From Pauljensenia sp902373545 (lineage in GTDB: Bacteria > Actinomycetota > Actinomycetes > Actinomycetales > Actinomycetaceae): a DNA stretch of 64,000 nt. Under the pieces are notes generated by a model. It was given only the letters and a program-made list of their open reading frames with translations, made no database searches and was not told where the DNA came from. Positions 25,661 to 34,474 of this stretch are shown piece by piece (positions within the stretch are counted from its first letter, which is position 1; every line of letters starts with the position of its first letter). The position numbers were made by a program, and so were the translations under genes. The stretch is taken from the NCBI RefSeq assembly GCF_041432775.1, contig NZ_JAPWAG010000003.1, forward strand, positions 108,501-172,500, in the 5' to 3' direction.

Positions 25661-25703
25661 GTGTCCTTGACGGATGAGCCCCTCTGTGGGGAGCTTCTTG
25701 CTG

Positions 25704-25740
25704 GCGGGGGTCGCGCACATCATCAGTGCGCGGCCCCCGC
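25704..25740 (+). terminator. GC-rich hairpin after the DUF5692-like gene
   Basis: A 15-bp stem (GCGGGGGTCGCGCAC / GTGCGCGGCCCCCGC, one T-G pair) with a 7-base loop lies 43 bases after the stop. No T-tract follows. It resembles the hairpins at 17471 and 29781. Confidence 0.55.
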
Positions 25741-26075
25741 ACGTTGCACCTCTCGCGGCGTTTCGACGGCTCTTGCCTCTCAGCGCGAGTTCTCCGCGTC
25801 CCCGCCTACCGTCGGCGTTGTGTCCGTTTGGTGGTCGGTCTTGACAGTGGGTCCGTTGGTTGCCAGTGCGTGTGTGTTTGTTGTTTGACGAGGTCGGGGC
25901 GGGGTTGGTCTGCCTGGTGCACGTTTGTGCGGGTTGGGTGGGAGAACGTGCCGTGGTGCTTACTGCACATTCTTGGTGTTTCGTGTCGGTTCTGCGCGTA
26001 ATCTGATGGGAATAGGAAGTGCTTCCAGCGTCGGAAGCGCCCAGGAGGAGACCTCACAGGAGAGGTGTATGCATC
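25741..26075 (+). other. Intergenic region, no gene seen
   Basis: About 335 bases between the hairpin and the DUF6318-like gene. It is locally rich in GT runs (GTGCGTGTGTGTTTGTTG) and unlike the coding neighbours. No ORF with coding character and no clear promoter is visible, apart from an AGGAGGAG/GGAGAG ribosome-site region before 26076. Confidence 0.4.
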
Positions 26076-26954
26076 ATGATGGTCCCACCCCTATCCGAAC
26101 GTCCCGTGACCGAGGAGGACGAGGAACAGTTCCGCCGCGAGTCCGCCCCGCGCAGGTACACGCTGTGGGAGCGGTGGAGTGATTATCGGGCTGATGTGAA
26201 GCGCAACCGGCCCAAGGGAGCCAAGGCGCGCTTTCGGGCGTGGATGGACGCCGACGCCGTGGACTGGGGGATCCGCGTCGCCGTCGTGTTCTTGTTCATT
26301 GGCGGATCCTACTCCCTGTACATCAACGGTGTTGCGTACGGCTGGTGGCACGCCTGGGGTGAACAACCCACCGTTGCGGCGACAACCACCCCCGCAGCTC
26401 GGCCTGCACCGTCCGCATCGAGCGAACCTGCCATGTCCGGCGGCTACGAAATCGGACCCGACGGCGTCCTGGTACGCCCCGCCGAGCACGCCGCCTCCAC
26501 CTACACCAAACCAGAACTACCCGAAGAAGCCAAAGAAAACACCGAAAGAGGAGCAGAACTCGCCGCCGAATACCTCCTCGACACACTCACCTACGCATGG
26601 AACACCGGAGACACACAACCCTTTGAGAACATGACAGAACCAGGAGAGAAATATCGTGAAGGTCAGATCAAGAATGTCAACGCTCTCTACACAAATGGCT
26701 GGATGTACGGCAACAAGACAACCGTGACAAACATAGTGTCTGTATTTCCAGCATCTGAAAAGGAATGGGGGGTCGAACCCAATACTATCGCAGTTGTATT
26801 CGATGGCACCATAAACAACGGAATCGCGTGCGTTGGACAAAGGATCGTTGACAAGAATTCCGACGAGTCGGTCACTTACGCGTTCTACATGACTTGGAAA
26901 AATGGTGGCTGGATTTCAACGGGAGGGAGCGTGCTCAATGATGAGGAAAAATAA
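26076..26954 (+). CDS. Single-pass membrane protein, DUF6318-like (copy 1)
   Basis: A 292-residue protein. The ATG ATG at 26076 matches the start of the duplicated copy at 27998; upstream codons are not conserved. An acidic cytoplasmic N-terminus (ERPVTEEDEEQF) and a basic region precede one membrane segment (VAVVFLFIGGSYSLYI). An extracytoplasmic part contains LAAEYLLDTLTYAWNTGDTQ, as in DUF6318 proteins that resemble small secreted lipoproteins of Actinomycetaceae, and a beta-rich tail with one cysteine (IACVGQR). The first ~185 codons are nearly identical in DNA to copy 2, while the tails differ. The stop overlaps the next gene. Confidence 0.72.
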   Translation: MMVPPLSERPVTEEDEEQFRRESAPRRYTLWERWSDYRADVKRNRPKGAKARFRAWMDADAVDWGIRVAVVFLFIGGSYSLYINGVAYGWWHAWGEQPTVAATTTPAARPAPSASSEPAMSGGYEIGPDGVLVRPAEHAASTYTKPELPEEAKENTERGAELAAEYLLDTLTYAWNTGDTQPFENMTEPGEKYREGQIKNVNALYTNGWMYGNKTTVTNIVSVFPASEKEWGVEPNTIAVVFDGTINNGIACVGQRIVDKNSDESVTYAFYMTWKNGGWISTGGSVLNDEEK

Positions 26955-27924
26955 ATGGACTCAACTTATCAATTTTAGCCTCAGCGCCATATTATGCACC
27001 CATCTTACGATCGCCATTTCCGGTGAAACAGTTGCTCAGCCAATCGACAATTGCACTGATAGCACCGGAATACAACTTGGGATTTGCGTCAATACCGACA
27101 ATGACAGCCTTACCGTATTGGCGCAGCAGCAGAAGCAGATAGAATCCTCTGGACATCCGTCGAGTGGTGGTGGTTCGTCGACTCTGGATGAACAGAGGGC
27201 GCAGAAAACAGCTGATAATACGCCTGATCCTCGTGCGTTGGCGTACGCGGAGTGGGCTCGTTGCAAGGCAGCAGCTCCAGGAAAGGGACCTAAAGGCAGT
27301 GCTGCCTCTAGCACGAACTACGACGATGCGTGTCCTCTTCCTCCAGCACCACAACGCGGCAACGATCAAGCCCAGGATCCTGGGCGCCAGCCCACAACGC
27401 AGGACATCCTCTACGCCGCCGCCACCATCATACACGCCGACGGCGCTGGCCTGTACAAGCGCCCACTGAACGTCTCGTACACGAACAAATACATTCCTTC
27501 CATCGTCGCGGTCACCAGTCCCACCCAAACCCACGTCATCAACCTTCTGGGCCACGACATCACGATCACGCTCACGGCCACGAGTTATGAGTGGAGTTGG
27601 GGTGATGGAACCCCGAACCTTGTCACCACCTCCACTGGCTCGGTGTGGCAAGACGGCATGGACCTCAACACCGACCCACGCCTCATCCGCCACTACTACA
27701 CCCCGCCTCAAGGCTGGCGTTCCATGCTCGATGGCCCCTACCCCCACGAAGACCGCGAGATCACGCTGACCACCACGTGGAGCGGAACAGCCACCAATCC
27801 CTTCACTGGGGAGACCCAGACCATCAACGGCCTGGTCACCACCACCGAGACCACCGGCAAGTTTCCCCTGTCCCACCTGGTCATTAACAACACCGACACC
27901 TGGGAAGAAAAACAAGGCCACTAA
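26938..27924 (+). CDS. Secreted protein with PKD-like segment
   Basis: A 328-residue protein starting at ATG ATG (26938) behind GGGAGGGA and overlapping the end of the preceding gene, so co-translated. A signal peptide (INFSLSAILCTHLTIAISG) is followed by a low-complexity region and a beta-rich domain with YEWSWGDGTP, the hallmark turn of PKD/IgG-like folds. The protein ends SHLVINNTDTWEEKQGH, a tail shared exactly with the short protein at 28866. It is probably an exported partner of the DUF6318-like membrane protein; the function is unknown. Confidence 0.65.
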   Translation: MMRKNKWTQLINFSLSAILCTHLTIAISGETVAQPIDNCTDSTGIQLGICVNTDNDSLTVLAQQQKQIESSGHPSSGGGSSTLDEQRAQKTADNTPDPRALAYAEWARCKAAAPGKGPKGSAASSTNYDDACPLPPAPQRGNDQAQDPGRQPTTQDILYAAATIIHADGAGLYKRPLNVSYTNKYIPSIVAVTSPTQTHVINLLGHDITITLTATSYEWSWGDGTPNLVTTSTGSVWQDGMDLNTDPRLIRHYYTPPQGWRSMLDGPYPHEDREITLTTTWSGTATNPFTGETQTINGLVTTTETTGKFPLSHLVINNTDTWEEKQGH

Positions 27925-27997
27925 CCCTAGCCGCCCGAGCGAACGTAACCGCTGCACACGCGACGCAGGAAACAGGCAAGGCAAAGGAGCACACGCC

Positions 27998-28879
27998 ATG
28001 ATGGTCCCACCCCTATCTGAACGTCCCGTGACTGAGGAGGACGAGGAGCAGTTCCGCCGCGAGTCCGCCCCGCGTAAGTACACGCTGTGGGAGCGGTGGA
28101 GTGATTATCGGGCTGATGTGAAGCGCAACCGGCCCAAGGGAGCCAAGGCGCGGCTTCGGGCGTGGATGGACGCCGACGCCGTGGACTGGGGGATCCGCGT
28201 CGCCGTCGTGTTCTTGTTCATTGGCGGATCCTACTCCCTGTACATCAACGGTGTTGCTTACGGCTGGTGGCACGCCTGGGGTGAACAACCCACCGTTGCG
28301 GCGACGACTACCCCCGCTGCTCGGCCTGCACCGTCCGCATCGAGCGAACCTGCCATGTCGGGCGGCTACGAAATCGGACCCGACGGAGTTCTCGTGCGTC
28401 CTGCCGAGCACGCGGCCTCCACCTACAGCAAACCCGAACTACCCGAAGAAGCCAAAGAAAACACCGAAAGAGGAGCAGAACTCGCCGCCGAATACCTCCT
28501 CGACACGCTCGCCTACGCATGGAACACCGGAGACACACAACTCTTTGAGAACGTGTCGGACCCTAATGACAGCTTTCGAAACAAGTTTATATCTGACATA
28601 AATTCCATGTACTCCGACGGCTGGACATACGATAGTCGAATAAGTGTTAATCATGTTCTGCGCGTCGAGCCGCAACGTCCTAATGGCAATGATGTGCCGC
28701 CCAATTCAGTGCTCGTCGTCCTTCTCACCACGACATCAGATGGCACGAGTTGCAAAGGCCAGAGAGTTATTTCTTCTACAGGGGAACAATCACTAGTATT
28801 TGCGCTTCTGATGACATGGCAAGATGGTAGGTGGATTGCCATCCAAGGAGGTTCGAAGAATCCTGATGTTCGTCAATAA
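27998..28879 (+). CDS. Single-pass membrane protein, DUF6318-like (copy 2)
   Basis: A 293-residue tandem duplicate of the protein at 26076. Residues 1 to about 185 are almost identical (MMVPPLSERPVTEEDEEQF, VAVVFLFIGGSYSLYI), and then the sequence changes completely into a different beta-rich tail (ISVNHVLRVEP...SCKGQRVISS) that still keeps the single C-x-GQR motif. AAAGGAG lies ten bases before the ATG. Identical heads with diverged tails resemble domain shuffling or diversifying selection of the exposed part. Confidence 0.72.
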   Translation: MMVPPLSERPVTEEDEEQFRRESAPRKYTLWERWSDYRADVKRNRPKGAKARLRAWMDADAVDWGIRVAVVFLFIGGSYSLYINGVAYGWWHAWGEQPTVAATTTPAARPAPSASSEPAMSGGYEIGPDGVLVRPAEHAASTYSKPELPEEAKENTERGAELAAEYLLDTLAYAWNTGDTQLFENVSDPNDSFRNKFISDINSMYSDGWTYDSRISVNHVLRVEPQRPNGNDVPPNSVLVVLLTTTSDGTSCKGQRVISSTGEQSLVFALLMTWQDGRWIAIQGGSKNPDVRQ

Positions 28880-29099
28880 CCCTGAACGACTCGCCGCTTC
28901 ACTGCTGACCAGCACGGTTCTGACGATGACACTGCTGTCGTCAGGTGTGAATGCGGCCGACGAGCCCTTTGATTTTTCACTTTTTGAGGCCGAAGCTAGC
29001 GGAACGAGTGTCGCGGTAGCGGCGGTGTCAATGGGTATGGGCCTGTCCCACCTGGTCATCAACAACACCGACACCTGGGAAGAAAAACAAGGCCACTAA
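28866..29099 (+). CDS. Short secreted protein sharing the tail of the 26938 protein
   Basis: A 77-residue product: signal peptide (RLAASLLTSTVLTMTLLSSGVNA), a short linker, then LSHLVINNTDTWEEKQGH, identical to the C-terminus of the 328-residue protein at 26938. About 60 bases at the 3' end are shared almost exactly. It overlaps the end of the preceding gene as its larger relative does, so it is an internally deleted member of the same pair. AAGGAGG lies about 14 bases before the ATG, which is rather far. It may be a decaying gene. Confidence 0.55.
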   Translation: MFVNNPERLAASLLTSTVLTMTLLSSGVNAADEPFDFSLFEAEASGTSVAVAAVSMGMGLSHLVINNTDTWEEKQGH

Positions 29100-29110
29100 C
29101 CCGCCCAGTA

Positions 29111-29164
29111 CGCCTGGGCACGACGCCCGAGGAAGCGGGCTTCACGTCCGCGAGCAAGGGGTAA
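29111..29164 (+). pseudogene. Remnant of a third DUF5692-like gene (last 17 codons)
   Basis: The bases from 29111 translate to RLGTTPEEAGF plus a short tail and a stop, matching the C-terminus of the membrane protein ending at 25660 with nearly identical DNA. Nothing else of that gene remains. The fragment directly follows the duplicated secreted tail, so it marks a deletion junction of a former longer duplication. Confidence 0.7.
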
Positions 29165-29210
29165 CGGATCGCTTATTCGCACCGCTGCATGTATCGCGTC
29201 AGGATGACTG

Positions 29211-29426
29211 TCATTCCCCTTCAGAGGAAGCGCATTGCATCATCGCATCGAGGGGCTCCTCGTCCGACCGCACCGTGAGGCCTACGCCCGGGCCGTTCCC
29301 TACTAGGGGACGGCCCGGGAGCGGGGACGGGAGCTTGGTCAGGTCGTAGCCACGCTCAGCCTCATCAGCCCACGCCTGAATCTGCTCATCGCTGACAGGA
29401 TTATCGCGAATGAGACGATCATTCAT
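29211..29426 (-). CDS. Small antitoxin-like protein (second of a pair)
   Basis: A 71-residue protein whose ATG overlaps the last codons of the upstream gene by 8 bases. It shares a DEQIQAWADEAERGYDL...GRPLVGNGPG pattern with its partner (DEDLERWGNEAENGV...GRPISVGVG), so they are paralogues. The C-terminal VRSDEEPLDAMMQCASSEGE looks like the first half of a ribbon-helix-helix motif that ends early. DNA-binding antitoxin function is possible, but no toxin gene lies nearby. Confidence 0.5.
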   Translation of the reverse strand: MNDRLIRDNPVSDEQIQAWADEAERGYDLTKLPSPLPGRPLVGNGPGVGLTVRSDEEPLDAMMQCASSEGE

Positions 29427-29634
29427 GTGACACCTCGGCAAGCTTGGCACGGCGAGCACGATCAAGGCGGAGGGTGAACGGCTTCGCACCAACACCGACG
29501 CTAATCGGGCGGCCGGCCGCAGACGAACCGAGATGCTTCCCGTCGTAAGGAACACCGTTCTCAGCCTCGTTCCCCCAACGCTCCAGATCCTCATCAGTGA
29601 ACGTCGCACCATCAGCTGACGTATACGTCGCCAT
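29419..29634 (-). CDS. Small antitoxin-like protein (first of a pair)
   Basis: A 71-residue protein with a strong AAGGAGG six to seven bases before the ATG. The C-terminal FTLRLDRARRAKLAEV resembles the strand and first helix of a ribbon-helix-helix domain, but the protein stops before the second helix. The same length and layout as its overlapping neighbour point to tandem duplication. It could be a remnant antitoxin pair or a regulator; confidence in function is low. Confidence 0.5.
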   Translation of the reverse strand: MATYTSADGATFTDEDLERWGNEAENGVPYDGKHLGSSAAGRPISVGVGAKPFTLRLDRARRAKLAEVSHE

Positions 29635-29692
29635 CGTTACCTCCTTGAACCAACCTCTGCGAGCACCGCTCGCGTTACCAGCAAAGCCACCC

Positions 29693-29722
29693 ATTCGCAC
29701 ACATATCAGTGTATGCACGAAT
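29693..29722 (-). promoter_or_regulatory. Imperfect palindrome upstream of the antitoxin-like pair
   Basis: Arms ATTCGCACACAT and GTATGCACGAAT (complement ATTCGTGCATAC) match at 8 of 12 positions around a short centre, 60-90 bases before the gene start. This would suit an autoregulatory operator. It is weak and based on symmetry alone. Confidence 0.3.
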
Positions 29723-29780
29723 AGGTCCCAAGGGAACGGGACTCCCACGACATCTCTGCCCGCACGGGCGCAACACACGC

Positions 29781-29816
29781 GAGGGGCCGCGCACGAGAAA
29801 ACGTGCGCGGCCCCTC
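29781..29816. terminator. 15-bp hairpin downstream of subtilase gene
   Basis: GAGGGGCCGCGCACG pairs with CGTGCGCGGCCCCTC around AGAAAA. On the minus strand it follows the protease stop at 29855 and the loop becomes T-rich. The stem is nearly the same sequence as at 17471. Confidence 0.65.
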
Positions 29817-29854
29817 ATCTCTCAACCGGGGAAGGATCCCCGGCCTCGTGAGGC

Positions 29855-32800
29855 TTACTCCTGGAGGCGGCCCTCGTCGTCGAACACGTAGCGCGTGCCG
29901 TCGATCCAGCGCGCCCCGGTCACCATCGCCCCGGAGGAGGAGAGGTAGAACCAGGATCCGCCGTCCTTCAGCCAGCCGGTGACCATTGCACCGCCGTCAG
30001 GCGAAAGGTAGTACCAGCTGGAGCCCACGCGCTGCCAGCCGGTGGACAGGGACCCCGAGGACGACAGGTAGTACCACGAGGATCCGTCGCGCACCCAGCC
30101 GGTACGCATCGCGCCCGAGGACGACAGGTAGTACCAGGCGCCCTGCACCTTCATCCAGCCGCTCGCCATCGCTCCGCTGATGGGATCCAGGTAGTACCAC
30201 GTGCCGTGTACGCGAACCCAGCCGGAGGCCTGTCCGCCCGAGGGCCCGTAGTAGAACCACTCGCCGTCCTCATGCACCCATCCGGTCACCATGTACCCGC
30301 GCGCGTTGAAGCGGTAAATCGCTCCGTCGATGCGCAGCTGCGTCGAGGTCGGGTAGGTCCCGTCCTCGTAGCGCCACCACCAGCCGAAGGTGCCGGACAC
30401 CCAGCGCCCAGCCCGGGCCTCGTCGGGTCCGACGTGATCGGGGCTGACCGTGAAGGGAACGCGCGCTGTCACGTCGTCGTCGGCCCGCGGATCAGCGTTG
30501 CGCCCGGAGGCCTCGACAGTCACGGTCGCAGCCCCCGCGAAGCGGCCCACTCCCTGCGGATGCGACACATCCACGCCGTCGGCCTGGAGGGTCACCGAGT
30601 TGCCCTCGAAGGCGCCGTTTCCCACGCCGGTCGCGACTTCGCGCTCACCGACGAGGAGGCGCGCGGAGGTCACCGGACCGGCGACGGTCACGCGGATGGA
30701 GACGCGCCCTGCGACGCTCTCCCCCGCCAGCGGCTTCCACGCGCCCCCATCCGTCGAGTACTCAACCGTGCCAATGACCGGCGCAGGCTGGTCCTTGAGC
30801 ACGGCATCCAGGGCGTTGGGCAGGCCCGCGCCACGGTACTCGCGCCCCTCCACGGGCGCGGCCAGACGGTCCCAATTCTCGGGCGCACCCGCCTGTTTCT
30901 TCGCCAACGCAATGATCTCCGAGGAGTTCATCTCCGGGTGCACCTGGCGCAGCGTCGCGATCACGGCCGCCGCCAGCGGCGACGCCTGCGAGGTTCCGTA
31001 CAGGTTCCCGTAGGCTTTGCCGTACCAACTCGTCAGCGGCGCGTAGATCTTCGCGCCGGGCGCCGCAAAGTCGATGCTGGTCGCGCCCCAGTTCGACCAG
31101 GACGTCGGCTCCAGCACGCCGGTCGCGGGGTCCGCGCCGTCGGGCAGCTGCAGCGCCGACACCGCGAGGGTGCCGCGCATCATCGACGGCAGGTAGACGC
31201 CGCCCGTCACGTCGCGCTCGAAAGCGCCCCACGTGTCGCCCGGCGACGAGTCGTCGGTGGCCGGCGGGTTGTCCAGGTCCGTCGTCCAGTTGCCGGCGGC
31301 CACCACGTTGATGACGTCCTTCGACGTCGCGTAGTCGGCGGCGCGCTGGACAGCCTCCAGGCCGGCGGCCTGCTCGGGATCGTTCGGCATCCAGTACTTC
31401 CACGGGTTGACGTAGTAGGAGCCGTTCGTCACCGAAATGTCGTGCTCGGCGGCCCACACGAAGCCGCAGGCAATGTACTCGGGGTAGAAGTAGCCGCCGT
31501 TGCGCGAGGCCACGTTGATCGCGGCGATCGTCAGCGTCGGGTTGACCCCGTCCACGCCCACGCCGTCGTGCTTAGCGGCGATCGAGCCGGCCACGTGCGT
31601 GCCGTGCGTCGCGTCGTCCCAGCGCCACGCCGCCGGATCCTGGTTGGGGATGCCGTTGACGTTGCAGGCCACGGACTTCGCGTGGTCGACCTGACCGGCC
31701 AGATCCGGCACGGTGTCGTCGATGGACTGGTCCATCACTCCCACCGTCACGGGCGCGCGCATGACGTCCACGTCCTGGGCTTCCAGGGCTCGCAGCGCCT
31801 GGAGGTGCCACCCGTTGGAGGTCTGCGGGTCGGGCGTCACCCCGGCCTCGTCCTCGCTCTGAGCGCCGCCGGACTGAGCGCCGCCTGTCTGCGCGCCGCC
31901 CGTCTGCGCTGCGTCGGCCTTCGGAGCGGCCTCGATCGCCTTGTCCGCGGCCACGCGGGTCGCATAGTCGATGGGGACCACGGCCTCGTTACCGCCGACG
32001 GGCGCCTGGCGGGTCGGGCCAATCGAGTCGTAGCTGATGCCCTCCTTGATCAGCGCCTCTCCCAGGTCGGGCGAGAACGTCGGGGAAGCCGACTGGACGA
32101 AGAACGTTCCGAACTGCGGGTAGCGCGCCAGGACTAGGCCTCCCTTGAACGAGGCCTGGGCTGCGGCGCGCTCGAAGGTGGCCTTATCCGTGTTCTTGGG
32201 CAGGTTGACCGCGTAGTTGGCGGGCAGCTGCTCGGTGGCGCGGGCGGGGGCGGTGATTCCGGCCGTGGCCGTTCCAGGAAGAGGAGCCTCGCCGGTGCCC
32301 GGATCGGGTTCGGGCTGGGGGACGACGGCGGGGTCGCGCGACACCGTGACCCTCGCCTCGCGGCTCGTGTCGTCGTCGGCCTGGCGGTCGAAGTTGATGC
32401 CTGTGGCGCTGACCTGGATGCGGGCGCTCACCGAGTCGACCCCTTCGGGCACCAGCGAGCTGAGGTCCACGTTCTCGGCGGACACGCTTAAGTCGGGCGC
32501 GTCGTACGTGCCCGAGCCGTCGCGGTCGACGCTGGTCAGGCCCGCGACATCCATGTGCAGGTGGCTAATGGGGGCGGCCGCCGCCGCGTAGAAGGTGACC
32601 GGGCCGGCGGGCAGGACCGCGCCGTCGAGGCTCTTCCACTCTCCCTTGCCAACGCGGTACTCGAGGGTGTTCACGGTCGGCTGCATCTGGTCGCGACGCA
32701 TCGTGGTCAGCGCGTTGATGAAGCCGTAGCCCCGGTATTCCTTGCCGTCGGCGGGTGCATCCAGGCGCGTGTAGTCGATGGCGGCCTGCTTGCGCATCAG

Positions 32801-34252
32801 ATCGATGATCTGCGTGCCCGTGAAGCTCGGGTGCGTCGCCTTAATGAGCGCGGCGATGCCCGTCATGTGGGGCGTCGCCATGGACGTGCCGCTCGTCTTT
32901 GCGTAGCCGCTGGGGAACAGGGCGAGCGGCACGGTCGAGTAGATGTCCTCGCCGGGGGCCGCGAAATCGACGGTCTTACCGTAGTTGGAGAAGTCAGCGC
33001 GCGCGAGCGTCGTCCACTCCGGCTTGGTCTCGGGGTCGACCCGCTTGACCGCGCTGACCTGGCTCACGCCCGCGACCTGGCCGGGCACGCGGATGGAACC
33101 CGCGACGGGACGGTCCTTGATGGGCGTGTCCACGTCGGTCGGCGAGCCGGAGTCGGTCGTCGGATGGTCGTTGTCCGCCCCCTCATTGCCGGCCGACGCT
33201 ATGACGGCCAGGCCCTTGCCCTGCGCGTAGGCGATCGAGCGCGACGCCGCCTCCAGTCCCGCGGCCTGCTCGGGGTCGGTCGGGCTCCAGTACATCCACG
33301 GGTCCATCGAGTAGGAGTTGTTCACGATGTCCACGCCGTGTCCCGCCGCCCACATGAATCCGCAGGTCACGTACTCGGGGTAGATCAGCTGCTCGGAGTT
33401 CGCGGCCTTGATGGACACCAGGGTCGCGTCCGGCGCGATACCGTCGATGCCGACGCCGTTGTGCTTCGCAGCGATGATGCCGGCGACGTGCGTGCCGTGG
33501 AAGTAGTCGTCACGCCAACCCCCGTACGCCTGGGAGGCGATGCCGTTGGCCGCGCACGACACGGAGCGGGTCTGATCGACGCGCCCAGCCAGGTCGGGGT
33601 GCATGTCGTCGATACCCGTGTCGATAACGCCGACGGTCACGGGGGCATGCGCGACGGGCACGGCCGCCGCATCGGCGGCGCTCATGGCCGCAGCTCCCCA
33701 ATTCGAGACCTCTTCCGCCCCATCGGCCGAGCTTACCGCCTGGCCGCGAGCGCTGTGCACGCCGCCGGAGTGGCCGCCCGACTGAGCGCCGCTCTGGCCC
33801 GCGGTGTCTCCAGATTGCGCGGGCTGCGGCGCGGGCTGCGGCGCGGGATCCTCACCTGGGTCAGCCATCTCGACGCGCTCGCCCTCGGGCACGGGGGCCA
33901 CGCGGGTCGGTCCAATCGAGTGCACTGTGATCCCGGCGCCCGCCAAGGCCTCGGCCAAGTCGGGAGCGAACGAGGCCGACTCACTCTGGGCGAAGAAGGT
34001 CCCGATCTGCGCATACGAGGCCAGGGCTGCGCCGTTTGCTCCCGGAACCTGGGCGAGGGCGCGCTCCAGGTCAGCGGGACTGGAGCCCGGACTCAGGTTA
34101 ATCGCGTAGTTCATGAGGCCCGCGCTGCTTCGTGCGGGGGAAACGAGGGAGGTGGGTTCATTGGCTCGGGCTGGTGGTGCGGTCGCCGTCGCTGTGCCCA
34201 TGGACAGGGCGAGGACGGCGACGAGCCCGATGCGTGCAACGTTGCGGCGCAT
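29855..34252 (-). CDS. Secreted double-subtilase (S8) with wall-binding repeats
   Basis: A 1465-residue exported protein: signal peptide (VARIGLVAVLALSMGTATATA), inhibitor-like segment, subtilase module 1 with VIDTGID, FHGTHVAGIIAAKHN, SAGNEG and SGTSMATPHMTG (full triad and oxyanion Asn), and an Ig-like linker. A second inhibitor-like segment leads to module 2 with VGVMDQSID, THGTHVAGSIAAKHD, AAGNWTTD and YGTSQASP, in which the triad also appears present although the motifs are unusual. About eight aromatic repeats of the cell-wall-binding type (GSSWYYLSSSG) follow. It is probably anchored to the wall and digests host or competitor proteins, which is inference. It is about 75 residues longer than the paralogue at 17572, mostly through extra repeats. 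GAGGAAC lies close before the start. Confidence 0.9.
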   Translation of the reverse strand: MRRNVARIGLVAVLALSMGTATATAPPARANEPTSLVSPARSSAGLMNYAINLSPGSSPADLERALAQVPGANGAALASYAQIGTFFAQSESASFAPDLAEALAGAGITVHSIGPTRVAPVPEGERVEMADPGEDPAPQPAPQPAQSGDTAGQSGAQSGGHSGGVHSARGQAVSSADGAEEVSNWGAAAMSAADAAAVPVAHAPVTVGVIDTGIDDMHPDLAGRVDQTRSVSCAANGIASQAYGGWRDDYFHGTHVAGIIAAKHNGVGIDGIAPDATLVSIKAANSEQLIYPEYVTCGFMWAAGHGVDIVNNSYSMDPWMYWSPTDPEQAAGLEAASRSIAYAQGKGLAVIASAGNEGADNDHPTTDSGSPTDVDTPIKDRPVAGSIRVPGQVAGVSQVSAVKRVDPETKPEWTTLARADFSNYGKTVDFAAPGEDIYSTVPLALFPSGYAKTSGTSMATPHMTGIAALIKATHPSFTGTQIIDLMRKQAAIDYTRLDAPADGKEYRGYGFINALTTMRRDQMQPTVNTLEYRVGKGEWKSLDGAVLPAGPVTFYAAAAAPISHLHMDVAGLTSVDRDGSGTYDAPDLSVSAENVDLSSLVPEGVDSVSARIQVSATGINFDRQADDDTSREARVTVSRDPAVVPQPEPDPGTGEAPLPGTATAGITAPARATEQLPANYAVNLPKNTDKATFERAAAQASFKGGLVLARYPQFGTFFVQSASPTFSPDLGEALIKEGISYDSIGPTRQAPVGGNEAVVPIDYATRVAADKAIEAAPKADAAQTGGAQTGGAQSGGAQSEDEAGVTPDPQTSNGWHLQALRALEAQDVDVMRAPVTVGVMDQSIDDTVPDLAGQVDHAKSVACNVNGIPNQDPAAWRWDDATHGTHVAGSIAAKHDGVGVDGVNPTLTIAAINVASRNGGYFYPEYIACGFVWAAEHDISVTNGSYYVNPWKYWMPNDPEQAAGLEAVQRAADYATSKDVINVVAAGNWTTDLDNPPATDDSSPGDTWGAFERDVTGGVYLPSMMRGTLAVSALQLPDGADPATGVLEPTSWSNWGATSIDFAAPGAKIYAPLTSWYGKAYGNLYGTSQASPLAAAVIATLRQVHPEMNSSEIIALAKKQAGAPENWDRLAAPVEGREYRGAGLPNALDAVLKDQPAPVIGTVEYSTDGGAWKPLAGESVAGRVSIRVTVAGPVTSARLLVGEREVATGVGNGAFEGNSVTLQADGVDVSHPQGVGRFAGAATVTVEASGRNADPRADDDVTARVPFTVSPDHVGPDEARAGRWVSGTFGWWWRYEDGTYPTSTQLRIDGAIYRFNARGYMVTGWVHEDGEWFYYGPSGGQASGWVRVHGTWYYLDPISGAMASGWMKVQGAWYYLSSSGAMRTGWVRDGSSWYYLSSSGSLSTGWQRVGSSWYYLSPDGGAMVTGWLKDGGSWFYLSSSGAMVTGARWIDGTRYVFDDEGRLQE

Positions 34253-34330
34253 GGTTCCTCAACTTTCAGTTGTCGCTAACGCGCGCACGACCACGTGCAC
34301 GCGCAGGACCATCTTCCTAGAGTTTGACAG
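34253..34330 (-). promoter_or_regulatory. Leader conserved with the other subtilase genes
   Basis: Reading toward the gene, GTCAAACTCTAGGAAGATGG and, next to the start, GACAACTGAAAGTTGAGGAAC match the same positions before the genes starting at 21747 and 36823. This suggests a shared promoter/5' UTR. The -35/-10 assignment is uncertain. Confidence 0.45.
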
Positions 34331-34389
34331 GTCTGACAATTCATCTGCGCTGAAATCGGGCACCACCTGCGCGATCTCGAGCATGACAG

Positions 34390-34423
34390 TGGAGGGGCCG
34401 CGCGCCTGCGCGACCCCTCCACG
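34390..34423. terminator. Hairpin downstream of the single-domain subtilase gene
   Basis: GTGGAGGGG and CCCCTCCAC pair around an inner CGCG/CGCG stem, about 50 bases after the stop at 34475 on the minus strand. It also lies upstream of the leader of the next subtilase. Confidence 0.6.
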
Positions 34424-34474
34424 GCCGGTACTGTCAGCCCCGGGAGTGCCCATCCCGAGCCCCGCCACCGGCCG

